NCBI GenBank assembly: GCA_016758905.1
Contig: JAEPQZ010000014.1
Span: 124,001-188,000, forward strand
Source: Umbelopsis isabellina
Lineage: Eukaryota > Mucoromycota > Umbelopsidomycetes > Umbelopsidales > Umbelopsidaceae
Reading direction: 5' to 3'
DNA: 64,000 bases
Shown here piece by piece: positions 21,073 through 32,959 of the stretch (position 1 is the first letter of the stretch; each line of letters starts with the position of its first letter). Under the pieces are notes generated by a model. The model was given only the letters and a program-made list of their open reading frames with translations. It did no database searches and was not told where the DNA came from. A program made the position numbers and the translations under genes.

Positions 21073-22934
21073 TAAAGTTTGAAGTTTTGAGAGAACTAGC
21101 AGAAATAATTTTGAAAACATGTCCATTATTATATAAATTGAACTTTTCGCCCTCCCCATAGTAACAAATGGGAGATGTAGGGTGCATCCAGGTGGCAAGG
21201 AGACTTCTCCTATCTTTCTTTTCTTCTTATTTGATTATTTTATAACGTGCTGGAGCACACTTTTTTTAAGTTGTATTCTTACGCTGACATATTGAAATTG
21301 AGTCAGTCAGGCTTCTTGGATGAAAACCCGGTTTAAAAGACACTACGAAAGTTGTAATTAAATCTTGAAAAAAAAATTGGAGTTTACTCTTCCGAGTAGG
21401 CTATTGTGCACTATTAGAAAGACATATCACTAGTCTCATGTAGATAGGAGAGCGATTATCATTGGTATCGAGCATTTCATTTGTTACACCAAGCCGTCTT
21501 GTATATCGTTGTGGAAAAGTTTAAATCACAAGTTTTTGTGGGCTTCTACCACATTATTTCCATAAAAAACTCGTATATAAGAAGCAACTATTGCCGTGGT
21601 TACGATCCTTATACTCAATGCAAGTGGGAACACCTTCTCACTTGTACTTTTGACTCATATAAACCTCTTTCGATGATTACACCGGTCGATCAAAAAGGTA
21701 GGACCGCATTGTAGCGATGAAGTGGATGACTTAGCCAATATTTGAGAAGTAGGCAATGGGGCTTTGAACGTGAAGATTGTGTCACCCCATGGCATTGCAC
21801 TACATGATTGCGCCACTTCGTCGCATTGAACTCATCCGCTCGAAAACATATATATATCAGTATTATGTGCAAGCAATGATGAATTGGGGGCCGAGAACCA
21901 AAAATAAAATAAAATGGAAGAACATCAACTCAATTTCAAGCCAGAGACGACATTTTTTGCACTGGTATCTCTTGCGATAGCGTCCTCTTTGATTGCCTTA
22001 AATGTACAACTCGCGTCAGTAATAGGATGCGCAGGTGACAGCGCTGGTGGATGCGTTTTCAAGTATTTCAGAACCAATTAATGGAACTAATTGGGTTACC
22101 TCAAATATTTAACTGGTTGATTATGCGACTTCTCATTGTCTCTCAATCCTTTTTTTTGCCTGGAATTACTACTCTTGTCATCATCGACATTGGGCCATTG
22201 GAGCTTCCAGTCTTCTTAAACAATATCAAACCATTTTTTTTACTTGTCATTTCATCTATGTTAATTAGCTATATCGCGTGTTCCTTCAAAAGCTATATAC
22301 ATGCGTGAATGCTTCGTAATACACATTTTTGATTATTATACTATGTGGTTAATGGTTTTAGGGGTGCAAGGGAGGGGAGAGCGAAACTCGCTACTCGCAA
22401 AGTAATCGGGTTTAAGTATTATATTACAAAACCGCACAAAGGACGATAGAGCAGTATTAGATTCTCATGCTGTGGTGTATGAAAATTTTTTTTTGCATGT
22501 AATTGTTGGCTTGTGTAGCCTCAAAAATGCATATAGTTGTACGCGCCATCTCCTTAACATTTCTTTACTCAGTCTTACTCTACTAAAACAGGAGCACCAC
22601 TACAGCATGTCGTTGAAATTTCAAGTTCAGTCGTTGCTTAGGCTAATAGATGTCAATACCATAGCGATATACAGCGATAAACAAGACAAATCAATACAGG
22701 GAGCTTTATACACTCTATTGCATGGACATGAATTGAAGAAAATCATAGAAACAAGCTTTCAAAAGACAACTACTCACTTGATCGCGAATTGATTTTCTCT
22801 CAGAGAGAGTTCACTCTGGGAACTCATTGTAGTCCGGATACAGTTAGTTGAATCATAGTTCGAAACACTGGTGTTGGTTCTATTTATGTTTTCTTTGCTA
22901 CATATATAACTACAATTTCCTCGTTTCACAAATT
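21073..22934. other. Long AT-rich intergenic stretch
   Basis: No supported gene. Two short ATG-started ORFs were noted: 21914-22081 (+), 55 codons, with one hydrophobic helix (FFALVSLAIASSLIALNV), and 22606-22791 (+), 61 codons without recognisable features. A hydrophobic frame lies at about 22090-22305 but has no good start. Nothing resembles a transposase or RNA gene. Confidence 0.4.
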
Positions 22935-23006
22935 GGAGCTATGGCCTAATGGATAAGGCGCCAGACTTCGGATCTGGAGATTGGGGGTTCGAGTCCCCCT
23001 AGCTCC
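22935..23006 (+). tRNA. tRNA-Arg (anticodon TCG)
   Basis: This 72-nt sequence folds as a full cloverleaf: acceptor GGAGCTA/TAGCTCC (7 bp), D arm GCCT-loop-AGGC, anticodon stem CCAGA/TCTGG around loop CTTCGGA (anticodon TCG), variable AGATT, and T arm GGGGG/CCCCC around TTCGAGT. There is no intron. It reads CGA (and, by wobble, possibly CGG) arginine codons. A short T run follows at 23010, suiting Pol III termination. Confidence 0.96.
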
Positions 23007-23191
23007 TCATTTTTTGTTGGTGGCAAATCGGTCATTCAAAATTTTTTTTTTGGCACCTTTTGTAAAGACATTCACTTATTGCAAGTTATTTGCACTAGTT
23101 GATAGAACGGAATCTTTTATTTTATGGTTATCTCACCGACTATTATACAATATTTACAATTAGAGATCTATTAAGCCAAGAGTATGGTATA

Positions 23192-23879
23192 TTATGTTCT
23201 TCTGGTCTTAGATCCCGTTTTTCGCTTTCGGCTGTTACGCGTGTCCTTGTCATGATTGTCGCCAGCCATACTGTTGTCCTGCTCATGACTCTCCATGTCA
23301 ACCTCCTTATTAGCCGCATGCTTTGCCATTTCCTCTACTAAAACACCCATTGCGAACAACGCGCTTTGACGAAAGAGGTCCTGATCTGGTACATTTTCAA
23401 CTTCAAAGCATCTGTGAGCCGTAAGCATATATATTGATCGAAGTAACTCTTCGGATGGACCCTGAAGTTGATGTTCACGTATTATTTCTGCTCTCATTTT
23501 GGCTGCTTTCGAGATCATATGCTCTAAAAAATTCCGTTTGTCAGCATTATGTCAAAAATGGGTCTTACAGAGTTATCTTCATACCTCGGTGTATAAAATA
23601 TCTTCTGTACGCCCCTCCCTGCGCTGTTTGAGCTGATAGCTTCGTATAAAATGTCACCTCTTTTGGCGCTTTAGATTTCTTGAGCTCTTTTTCAGAGGTT
23701 TCTTCGCTCTCGTCTGGATAACCTTGCAAGTGGTTCATAGAACCGTCCGAATCTTCGTCTGACGGTATCTCCAACTGCTCGCCCAACTCTTCTTCTTCTG
23801 AACTTTCGTCGAGTTGATATTCAGATTCCTCTTCATCGCTCTCCATTAGGTCTAACAGCTTTCTTTTCAAGGCCGACAT
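23192..23879 (-). CDS. Unrecognised acidic, probably nuclear protein
   Basis: Two exons, complement(join(23192..23523, 23585..23879)), 208 residues. Residues 10-75 are a long acidic stretch (SDEEESEYQLDESSEEEE and following). The middle (KEVTFYTKLSAQTAQGGAYRRYFIH then EHMISKAAKMRAEIIREHQL) is helical and basic and looks like a conserved module. The C-terminus ends in a basic nuclear-localisation-like RKRKTGSKTRRT. It shares a 163-bp bidirectional promoter region with twinfilin. I do not recognise the family; acidic transcription or chromatin factors have this composition. The ATG at 23879 starts directly before basic KRKLLDL. Confidence 0.7.
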
Positions 23880-24042
23880 GTCCAGGAATGCAGAAGGTTT
23901 ATTTGCAGGCACGCGAGAAAAGACAGCAAAAACCTTGTTCAAGCCCAAGACAAGACTGCTAAATTTTCATAACCAGCAAGACTTCCCGCCTCCCGCGTCA
24001 TTGCTCAAACCGGCATACCCTTCTGCTTTGCACTCTCTTGCT

Positions 24043-25445
24043 ATGTCTAATCAAAGTGGCATCAAAGGCAAGCTATGCATTCTTGAGTTGTTACGATCTG
24101 TCGCTGTAATATTTGACTTACATCTTTGCAGTCTCGGACGAATTGGCCAAAGCTTATGCTGATGCTGTAGCTTCTGGAGAAACCAGAGTGCTCAGAATAT
24201 CTATTGAGAAAGGTGAATTGACTACTACAATCCGAATAATCCAGTGATGAGTTTTGCTAAAACGAATGTGCAGAATCACTTATCGAGAATGGACAATCTC
24301 CTGTTAGCGGTACCTTTGAAGAAGGCGAGTTTCATGCTTCTTTCACCAGCCAGTTCTACCAATGCTACCCCTTATTTAGCTGTTGCTGACTATGATCTCC
24401 ACTCTATCTAGATTTCGAACAGGTACAGAAATATCTGGATGAATCACAACCATCATTCATTCTTGTCCGCTTGGACACAAAGACCTCAGCTGGTGAATAT
24501 GAATGGCTATTCATTGCATTTGTTCCTGACAATGCTAAAGTGCGTGACAAGATGCTTTATGCTTCTTCTAGAGCTTCATTGACAAAGGAACTAGGAGACT
24601 ATCGATTTGTCGATAGTATGTGGGGAACTGATCCTGAGGAGTTCACTTTGAAGGGATACAAGAAGCACAAGTCTCACCAGAGCGCAGAGGCCCCTTTGAC
24701 ACAACGAGAGCGTGAGCTTGCAGAAATCAAACTAGCCGAATCCAAGCAAGCTTCTAGTCACACCGGTACTACTGTTCGCAATACGTATGCTGGCGGCGTA
24801 TCTATGCCATTGAGTTCGGAAGCAGAGACTGCCCTGAAGGAGTTGAGTCAAAGTGACCGACCACATAACTATGTGTCGCTGCGTTTGGATAGCCATGAAT
24901 CCATTGAACTGGATAAAACTGAGACTATAACCGCTGATGAGTTGGCAAAGACAGTTCCAGCTGATTCACCACGCTTCACATTTTATGCTTATGCCGGCCA
25001 TGGATCTGATGAAGCAGCTTTCGGTACGCATACAGTGCATAAATGCAATTCCACAAACAGCTTTCTAATCGGTTCTTCATACAGTTTTTATTTATACCTG
25101 TCCTTCATCTTCCAAACTTCGGGAGAAGATGTTGTATTCCAGCAGTCGTAATGGAGTTGTGGCTACTGCCGAAAAGGAAGCTGATATCAAGGTGGCCAAA
25201 AAGGTAGGGATGAAGTAGCTGACACGCGTGAGTCAATATGAATGCGCTTCTGATATATGGAAATTTAGTTGGAGACAAGTGATGTTGGCGATTTGACCGA
25301 GGCATATCTTAAGGAGGAACTTGGAAGTCAACAGTCAGTGCCTAGCAACGGAAGCATAGTTGGTGAACGGATCCAGATGCTTGGACAAAAGCCTGGTGGC
25401 TTCAAGCGACCGACTGCTCCTGGCAGAAGACGTCCAGCAGCATAG
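24043..25445 (+). CDS. TWF1: Twinfilin (two ADF-H domains)
   Basis: Six exons, join(24043..24067, 24132..24212, 24274..24324, 24412..25023, 25085..25203, 25269..25445), 354 residues, the usual twinfilin size. Twinfilin binds ADP-actin monomers and caps or depolymerises filament ends. The first ADF-H domain opens MSNQSGIKVSDELAKAYADA and includes FILVRLDTK, EWLFIAFVPD and VRDKMLYASSRASL; the second includes YVSLRLDSHESIEL, FTFYAYAG and KLREKMLYSSSRNGVV. The basic tail (KRPTAPGRRRP) fits the capping-protein/PIP2-binding tail. Introns 1 and 3 start with GC rather than GT (AAAG|GCAAGC and AAG|GCGAGT). Only these donors keep the frame and the family sequence. Confidence 0.93.
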
Positions 25446-25853
25446 AGTGAGTTCTAGCAGCTCAAAGAAAGTGGGTGTATGTTATGAATCACAATATATA
25501 AAAAGCTACTGAGTTCAGTTTGGGGTATTATGCCTGAATAACCATTTTCTTTGGCATATTCGCCAACAGTCAGTCATATGCGAAGCGTGTTTTGTTTTGG
25601 AAATATATTTGACCATTTTGAAAAGCTTTCCGGTTAAGAAAGTTTCCATTGCCATGGGATGCTCTCAATTCTTTCACATGAGATACAGTGAAATTGTTTC
25701 TAAGAAATTGGTATTGGGAAGGTAACGAGGAAGGATTTTGCCTCCCTCCCCAAGATATGTGTATGTGTAAAAAGTGTAGAAAAGGTTTAAGGGAGAAAAG
25801 AAAGGAAAATTCAACTAAAATACATGATATCGCAGCTCGACTGTGATAAAAAC
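25446..25853. other. Convergent 3' flanks, no gene
   Basis: Twinfilin (plus) and the next gene (minus) converge here. AT-rich, no coding or RNA signal. Confidence 0.55.
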
Positions 25854-26721
25854 CTAGGGCTTGGTTGTAAGCTGAAGCAATCGCTTATCAGTGTAGCCGG
25901 AGCTCAACAAATCTTGCTCTCTGGGTACCCGCAACTGCAAGATGAGATTTGCCTTGAGGGTTTGTTTGAGCACCCTTCGCAGCGAGTCATCTCCTAAAAG
26001 TGTGTGGGTCAATGGATTAGTATCAGACTGATCAATCATGAGATCAAATGTGTGTTATTAACATACGATTTAGTAAGCATTTCCAAAGTGAGTCTTGACC
26101 CTTGTACTGCAAGACCATTCCTGAGATATGTGGATCTTCAAAAGAAAGCCTCAACCAGGTAATCAATGGCTCAATAGTGGCATCGGCTATAATCAAGTGT
26201 TAATAAAATTACAAGTTTGAATGAGGAAGGGCCAGACCGAGAAAGTGCCTGACATATCGGGCCCATGGCAAAGCATGGTGGTGAAACTTACGTGTTAATG
26301 AGAAGAATAAAGTTCTATTGTACACAAGGTGGTTCACCTCGACTATTATTGCGTTAAGAGGAGTTGTCAACTGGGACATATTGTAAAGAGAATTGGAAGT
26401 GTCTGTCAGTGTAGTGGCGGATTGGTTAATGGTCGGCGTGGACTCGTGACTGACTGTTGGAACGGGTTCTTCTGGCTCAGACTTTTGTTGCTGAAGGTGA
26501 GACTGGCTGTTTACCAGAGCATTCATTCCCTCAATTAGTTTTCTGACTTGAGCCAAGTCGTGAGCAGCTTTGTTGGGCTCCATGATTGAATCCATGAGTG
26601 GAAGCAAGTGTTTGCCAACAAAAAATGTTGGTTGAGGAGATTGAAAATCAGATTTTTTTTTTCTCTGAGCTGCGATTGCACCATTACAAAAGGTGTTTAA
26701 AGCTGCCAAAATGCATAGTAG
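25854..26721 (-). CDS. Unrecognised multi-exon protein, 5' end unresolved
   Basis: At least three exons, complement(join(25854..25993, 26067..26186, 26292..26721)), about 229 residues as read. The upstream border is an acceptor-like TTTAG at 26722. The first readable segment (LLCILAALNTFCNGAIAA) looks like a signal peptide or hydrophobic helix, followed by basic QRKKK. The middle is Ser/Thr/Pro-rich with three N-glycosylation sequons (NQS, NMS, NRT). The end is helical (EPLITWLRLSF, LRRVLKQTLKANLILQLRVPREQ). No in-frame ATG with a convincing first exon was found. A CACCATGG lies at about 26753, but its frame closes after three codons; the first exon may be very short, or a base may be off. 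Family unknown. Confidence 0.5.
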
Positions 26722-27152
26722 CTAAATTGATCAAACCAGTGTATTAAAGAGCCATGGTGTTTTGAGATAGGATTGAGATCATTCAAGTGATCCCAATGAC
26801 AAGTCATCATGCTCAAAGTGAGTATATAAACGGCACTTTAGGGGCCCATAGAAGTTTATAGAAGAGCCCAAGGTTAAGCTTTCAAGACAGATGTATAACT
26901 GGCAATCAAGTTATAGCTGCTCGTATCTCAATTCCAGCAGTATAAAATCTGTTTGTTAATTTGTATATGTTTGTATCATTGCAGGCCAAATTTCTTGTGA
27001 GCTGAGTGCTCTGACACAAAGGAGAGACCGACCTTGACTCAGAACGACCGGACCAATTATTTCCCAGTAAAAAGCACCAAAGGAAGGTTTCCAGGCTTGT
27101 TCAAAACTTTTTCCCTTTCACAAACCCTTTCTTTTTCTGAAATCAATTCACA
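26722..27152. other. Divergent promoter region
   Basis: Sits between a minus-strand and a plus-strand gene. TATA-like TATATAA lies near 26822-26832 (for the minus gene), and C/T-rich leader sequence runs at 27100-27150 (for the plus gene). The unresolved first exon of the minus gene should be here. Confidence 0.4.
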
Positions 27153-29229
27153 ATGAAGAACGGCCGCTCCCGGCTGTTGTCATTACTATTTCTGCTCATA
27201 TTCGCAGGCGCATGGGCACATTCACCGTCAGACCGATATGATCTTGTGCGGTCAGCCCAGCGTTCTATTCACTATTTGCCTCAAATGGCACATTCAATAG
27301 AAAAGCGAACTAAGCCTGAACCCGATTACTACATTCAACCAGCTCAACAGCCCAAAATACTTATAACTTTGCCAGGCGATGGAGAAGCTGGTGGCACTAA
27401 AGGCAGTGGCAAAAAAGACCCAACGGCTAGTAGTAACGTCACAACCTCCAGTTCTATCTCAACTGCGCCAAGTTCCAAACCAACTCAACACGATACGGGC
27501 AACTCACCTGCCACGATCACCACTGCGCTTTCTTCAAATACAACTGCTAACTTCACACAAGCTGTTGATGCCAATTTGGATGTTGTTTTGTATTGCACAA
27601 TCGACCCTACGTTTTGTAGAAAAGTAGGCAATGCCCTTGGTGCTGCTGCTTACAAACTAGTGCAAGTCATTGGCCTGAAAAGCAAAGTAGTGTAAGTTGT
27701 AGTCTCTCAGCATTTATTTTTAAACATCAACGGCAAACGTGTCCATGTGTTAACAAATCTACATCAGCATCGAAGCATCCTATTATAGCTTTTGTGATAA
27801 TAATTGTGCGAATTCCACGTTAGGCTGGGGAGCCCCATCTTCCCAGTTTACATTACCCAATGTGGGTGGAGTAGACCCAAATTACTTGTATCCTCAAGCA
27901 CTGGCCAAACAATTGGCCCCTTATAATAATTCCAACACTTGGTCAGCCGAAGATATTGCCATCGAACTGAATCATGATGCCTACATGTCTATTATTGACA
28001 TGGATTCTGCTTATTCAAATGGTTGGAATGGCACTGGAATACCTCCTGGTGGACATTTTTGGTTCCAGGTATGTGATAAACTTTATTACTACGCTTTTTG
28101 TCTGGGCTCCTCTGAGAAAGATATTATTATTATGTTATCATCGGGAATTGAAACTGCCATGAACATCAATCAAACTGATCGTGTGTACCTTCACTATTAA
28201 TAGGGAGACCCTGAGATCCAGTCCGACCAAGTTGACATGGAATATGTGATCCTTCATGAACTTTTGCATGGTTTAGGTTTCATCAGCTCATGGGGAGCGT
28301 TTTTCTACGATAAGTCGTCGCCATATCATCTACTTATCGAAGATATGTTCTCCCCGCAAGAGCTCCAGTTGATGACTCCCACTCCTAATGCCTATACCGA
28401 TACTTCGACTGGTGCGACTTTCATATCGGGTTTCCAACCTACCATGATCTTTGACAAGTTTTTGATGGCATATGATCCAAACTACGCAGAAATCGACATA
28501 CCACACTCTCTATCTGAACTTGTTGCTGATGTGCAGCAATTTTGTGTCAAGAATAACGATGCTTTCATCATCAATTTTGTCCGTACTTTTAACCAGGCCA
28601 ACGAGTCAAGCGTGCCTCGTTATTTGTGGCACATCGCCAACACCAACCAGACACTATTCTTCAAATTTCCCACTTTGAACAAGTTTAATCAGATATACAA
28701 AAATCACAGCTATCTGTCATCCAACTATAACAACCTGACCATGTTCACATCTGGAAGTGGAAGTATCGTAAATTCCACCGAAGAGACTAGCACCAACTTC
28801 CGACCGGGTGTATCTATCTCTCATGTGGATGACATGTATATAGATACACCTGATTTCCTGCTTCGTACCACGCCCATCACGGGCTACACGTTGCAAGACA
28901 TGATCGATTCGGCGTACTCCGATGTTCCTGATATCATGTACGACCAACAAATCAACGCGACAACCAAAGTATCTGTTGCATACAAGAGCGCAATAGGTCC
29001 GGGTATACTACATGTGCTGGACACGATGGGTTACTCAACGGTGCTCGCCAACTCAAATTACTCTGTCACTTCCACCGACGAAATTAAGCAGCGTGTCATA
29101 TGTGGGCCACCCCATACCTCTGGAGACCAAACCACTATCAATGCTGCCGCTTCTGGAGCGTCTCACATCCAAAGCAGCGTGCTACTATTGACTGTTTGCA
29201 TCATTGCATGTTTTATAGACTTCTTGTAA
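27153..29229 (+). CDS. Secreted, probably GPI-anchored HExxH metalloprotease-like protein
   Basis: Three exons, join(27153..27691, 27768..28068, 28204..29229), 621 residues. A signal peptide covers residues 1-23 (LLSLLFLLIFAGAWA). A possible Kex2 site (IEKRTK, near 52) is followed by a Ser/Thr-rich stalk, then the enzyme domain. The zinc motif HELLHGLGF is at 298-306 (H298, E299, H302), right after the second intron. The position where metzincins place their third histidine is Ser, so the third ligand must differ. About a dozen N-glycosylation sequons follow. The end (NAAASGASHIQSS, then a hydrophobic helix with no charged tail) is a typical GPI-attachment signal. It is probably a cell-wall or surface protease; substrate unknown. 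Without the third ligand identified, activity is an inference. Confidence 0.8.
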
Positions 29230-29358
29230 TTTTTTTTAACCCTTGTATAATAATCATATATGAAATTGCTCATAAAAACGCGAAAGAAGCGAAATTGAAG
29301 CCAGAAAAAAAAAAATTATTGACCACGAAACGCGTCTTTGCACTCCCATTATACTCAC

Positions 29359-30508
29359 ATGTCATCACGAGAAGATACCCCAATATCAGTGGATGATCAG
29401 GATCTTCCCAACGACATTGTGTCTGATTCTAGCCTCAAAGCTTTGCTTCAGGAAGAGACTAAGCTCAAGGCGCAGCTGGATGCTCTAACCACAGAAATCG
29501 CAAAACTCGAAACACAAGTCAATCCTGCATCCAAGGAAGACGACAACAATGAAGGTGAAATGCTCAGGAGCTAGATTGAATTCTTTGTAGCAAAAATACT
29601 GATACATTGTCTTACAGATATCGATATGGAGGAATTCGAGGCTCCACAGTGGTGCGTGCCTATCAAGGCGAACGTTATGAACTTTGACTGGGATGTAAGC
29701 TCACTTTTCACGATTTTTAACGTATGGTGCTACTTGTACAGCGTCTAATCAGTTTAATAGGCTCTGGCTGCAGAAACACAATTTGATGTCATCTTGGCCG
29801 ATCCGCCATGGCAGTTGGCTACACATGCCCCTACGCGAGGTGTGGCCATTGCGTATCAGCAGCTCCCGGATGTGTGCATCGAGGAGATCCCCATTCCAAA
29901 GCTATCACAGAACGGGTTTATTTTTATTTGGGTAATTAACAACAAGTATGCAAAGGCGTTTGAACTGATGGAAAAGTGGGGTTACAAGTAAGTTTGATTG
30001 AGGCTGTGCTAAGCTTTATGGTTTTTGCCCGTGATGACTGACCGTGTCATTAGATATGTGGACGATATAACGTGGGTGAAGCAAACAGTCAATCGAAGAA
30101 TGGCCAAGGGTCACGGTTATTATTTACAGCACGCCAAGGAAACATGTCTCGTAGGCAAGAAGGTAAATACTTGTATATATATTGTGTTCGCTTAGAGCAG
30201 CGGATCAGTGACCAATGAAAACTTCTTTTTTCTCTTCCGCGCAGGGAGAAGACCCACCGGGATGCAGGCATTCGGTTGGATCCGACGTTATATTCTCAGA
30301 AAGACGTGGACAGAGTCAGAAACCAGAAGAGTTGTATGAAATGATTGAAGAATTAGTGCCTAACGGTAAGATATTGAGAACTCAAAATTATTGCTATAAA
30401 TGCCAAAACACTTAGCATGTTTCGTTCCATCTAGGCCGATACCTAGAAATTTTTGGTCGCAAGAACAATTTGCGAGATTATTGGGTTACTGTTGGTAATG
30501 AATTGTAG
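29359..30508 (+). CDS. MT-A70 family adenine-N6 methyltransferase (DPPW type, MTA1/METTL3-like)
   Basis: Six exons, join(29359..29554, 29618..29694, 29761..29987, 30054..30162, 30245..30365, 30435..30508), 267 residues. A short N-terminal coiled coil (SSLKALLQEETKLKAQLDAL) precedes the catalytic domain. The active-site motif DPPW is at 105-108; later blocks GFIFIWVINNKYAKAF, ITWVKQ, HAKETCLVGKKG, KPEELYEMIEEL and LEIFGRKNN match METTL3-type enzymes. The protein is less than half the length of Ime4/METTL3 and has no CCCH zinc fingers, which fits MTA1-type DNA 6mA methyltransferases better than mRNA ones. Early-diverging fungi carry abundant symmetric 6mA at ApT, attributed to MTA1-type proteins. 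The DNA role is an inference from size and motif. Start ATG at 29359; the frame stays open 7 codons upstream without another ATG. Confidence 0.87.
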
Positions 30509-30929
30509 CTGCGGCTTACATGTAACAAAGTGTTTAGAAACAATGGAAATCACCAGCGAGTGGTCGGGAATAAATTTACATAAAAAATCATCTATGCTGA
30601 TTTGCTTAGATACAATGATATATTTCAATGTTCTCCTCCATTGCTGCTTATTGCCGCTGTCCATACTGCAAAGTCTGATAACTCTCGACTGGCCCCCTCT
30701 ATCCTATAAACACATTCTCATGGTCGATACATTCTACCGAGTCATCGTTTAAATGCAAATGTGTGTTGTTTGTTACTGCGCTCACGCTTAAAGCGAAAGG
30801 ATTTTGAATCAGTGACGAATTTTTAAAGCATGTTTGCCGGAATAAGATATCTCCGACACATGGGACACAGACACAGCCAGTGCGAATATTCGGTGCCAGC
30901 AGGTGGTTTGACGTCTTTACCATTACTAC
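30509..30929. other. Intergenic, no gene
   Basis: 3' flank of the MT-A70 gene and promoter of the next plus-strand gene. Short ORFs only; no clear TATA box or repeat. Confidence 0.45.
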
Positions 30930-32697
30930 ATGACAGACTTTGCACAGCGCCTGCATGAGCGCGGCCCACAATTTAGAGAACTAAATGCCAAAATCAAAGA
31001 ACTACAGTGGGTCGACAGTCAATTCCGCCAAGCCGGGATCGAGAAAGATCGTTTGTCCAAAGTAGTTGCTCGGCGGCAAGCGGAGCTGGAACAGCTCAAG
31101 AAGATAACGTATGTATAGCGGCTGTTTGCAGGCGAATACAAGCTGCTACTAACATGATCTTGCAGACGGAAGGAGTATGAAGATACTCGAAGGATGAAGC
31201 GACTGAGTCTCAAGAGTATGAAAGCGTCTATGACGGGTAAAAAGAAAGAGCTCATCGCCAAGGAGGAGCTCGAATACCACCAAGCGTTTGAAAAAGAACG
31301 AGACTGTACTCTACAGCTGGAGAAGGAGATGAATGAATTGAATCAAGCGACCAGCATTGTAGGTGTTAAGAGAAACTCCGTTTTATGTTACGTTTACTGT
31401 CACTGACTAATTGCAATTCCATGCAAAGCGAGATCGAACAAAGGAATCCAAAGACGAGATCGAGAGGATGCGAAACGAATTAGATCACTTGTATGAACAG
31501 GTATAGTTACGCATGCACTGTAATAGTTCAATGAAAAATGTGATATTGATGATTTTTCAGGTGTTCCGTGGATTCCACTCTCAGTTCAGAACCGAAGAAA
31601 AGTTGGCCAAGGATTATAAGGATCAAAATGCTCAATATCAATTGGTGAGTGTCCCGCTACAACCGACCTTAGCCCAATATCATGAACCTTATATTTGTAT
31701 GTGTTTTAGGCTGCGAGAGATCTACAACGTTTCAAGCGCTGTAAAGGCGATCTAGAGAAAGCACAGAGTTTGCTTGCAAGGTGCATCCAAGACGTCATGC
31801 TTGCACTGGATTACAATACGTATGACATGTTCAGCCGCGGACCCATGGCAGACATGATGGAGTATCAAGCTCTCAATCGTAAGTTGTCACAAAATTAAAT
31901 AAAACTGGCCAACCAGCGGGAGCATTGCTTTGCTGCGTGTTATTGTTAGCATTTTTTATTAACATGTCCTTTCCAATTTACAGAGGCAAAGGCTCGTTCA
32001 TATGCAGTGCAGAGATTTTTAGATTCTGCACGAACACATGTACCAGAGATCCCTCACCCTGGATCATTGAATGTTGTTCAAGGCAATTTTTTGCTTAACA
32101 TGATGTTTGATAACCTTATGATGGACATGATCATGCAAGGTTAGTGGTCATTGAGAACGTTTCTGGCCAGTATCATGTAGTCGCTTGTACTAATTGATGG
32201 CCTTATTTACAGCTCAAATCCAACAGACATATTCTATGCTCACGGTGACTGCCACCAATCTAGCGCGAGGTATAGAATGGGTGCGTCAATACATTCGGTA
32301 TATTGAAGGCTGTCATCGGAACCTGGGCCAGGTTGTGACCATCACAAAACGAAATTTGGATGATGAGCGATTTAGGATTTGCAGCGAGGGCTTAGAAGGA
32401 ACGTTGGAAGATACTGATCGAGGCATGCTGCCTGATGAGCCACCGCCCATCTACGAACCACCAACAGACGTTATGAACCCTCCAGCAGCGCCTCCACCTA
32501 ATCCTGATATGGATCATTTGGATCTGCCACGTACAGAGTTCGACGCCTCTTCCGTTGGATCTATATCACCTCGACTGAGCCCTCGAGAACCTTCTCCAGC
32601 TCTTGACGTTGACCCTACGCCAAGTGACCCTGTCCCATCCTACTCGACTAGTAACCCTAATAATCCCTTCGCCCATCCGAACGATAATCGCTCCTGA
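30930..32697 (+). CDS. Unrecognised coiled-coil protein with Pro-rich tail
   Basis: Seven exons, join(30930..31108, 31166..31358, 31429..31500, 31561..31644, 31710..31878, 31984..32139, 32213..32697), 445 residues. Residues 1 to about 185 are predicted long coiled coil (KIKELQWVDSQFRQ, ARRQAELEQLKKIT, KKKELIAKEELEYHQAFEKE, ESKDEIERMRNELDHLYEQV), followed by more helical sequence to about 330. The tail is Pro/Ser-rich with PPPIYEPP and SPRLSPREPSP. The layout (about 300 helical residues, then a proline tail) resembles BAR/F-BAR-type or scaffold proteins, but no family signature is certain. The ATG at 30930 gives the only open start. It lies downstream of the MT-A70 gene in the same orientation; no functional link is implied. 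Confidence 0.72.
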
Positions 32698-32959
32698 GCT
32701 CCAAGTCTAACCAAAGAAGTCCTACGGATTTTTGTAGATAATAAGCAAGCAATGAACCGTCAAATATTACAATAGTGAATGAATACAGGATAGACGTGAT
32801 AATGTTGGCCGTTTCATTGTTTTAATTTGGGTAGTAGTATTATTAGGCAGGCAGTGGCTTAGCTGAGCCAATTGACAGCCATGGGCCTCAGCGGAGGACA
32901 AAAGTTGTATAGGTCAGCTCGGCTCTGCTCGTACACTTGCAACAAACGACATATCCTCA

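Noticed and set aside
22051-22308. Hydrophobic 85-codon frame
   Set aside because: No good ATG, AT-rich DNA favours hydrophobic codons, and no conserved motif is seen.
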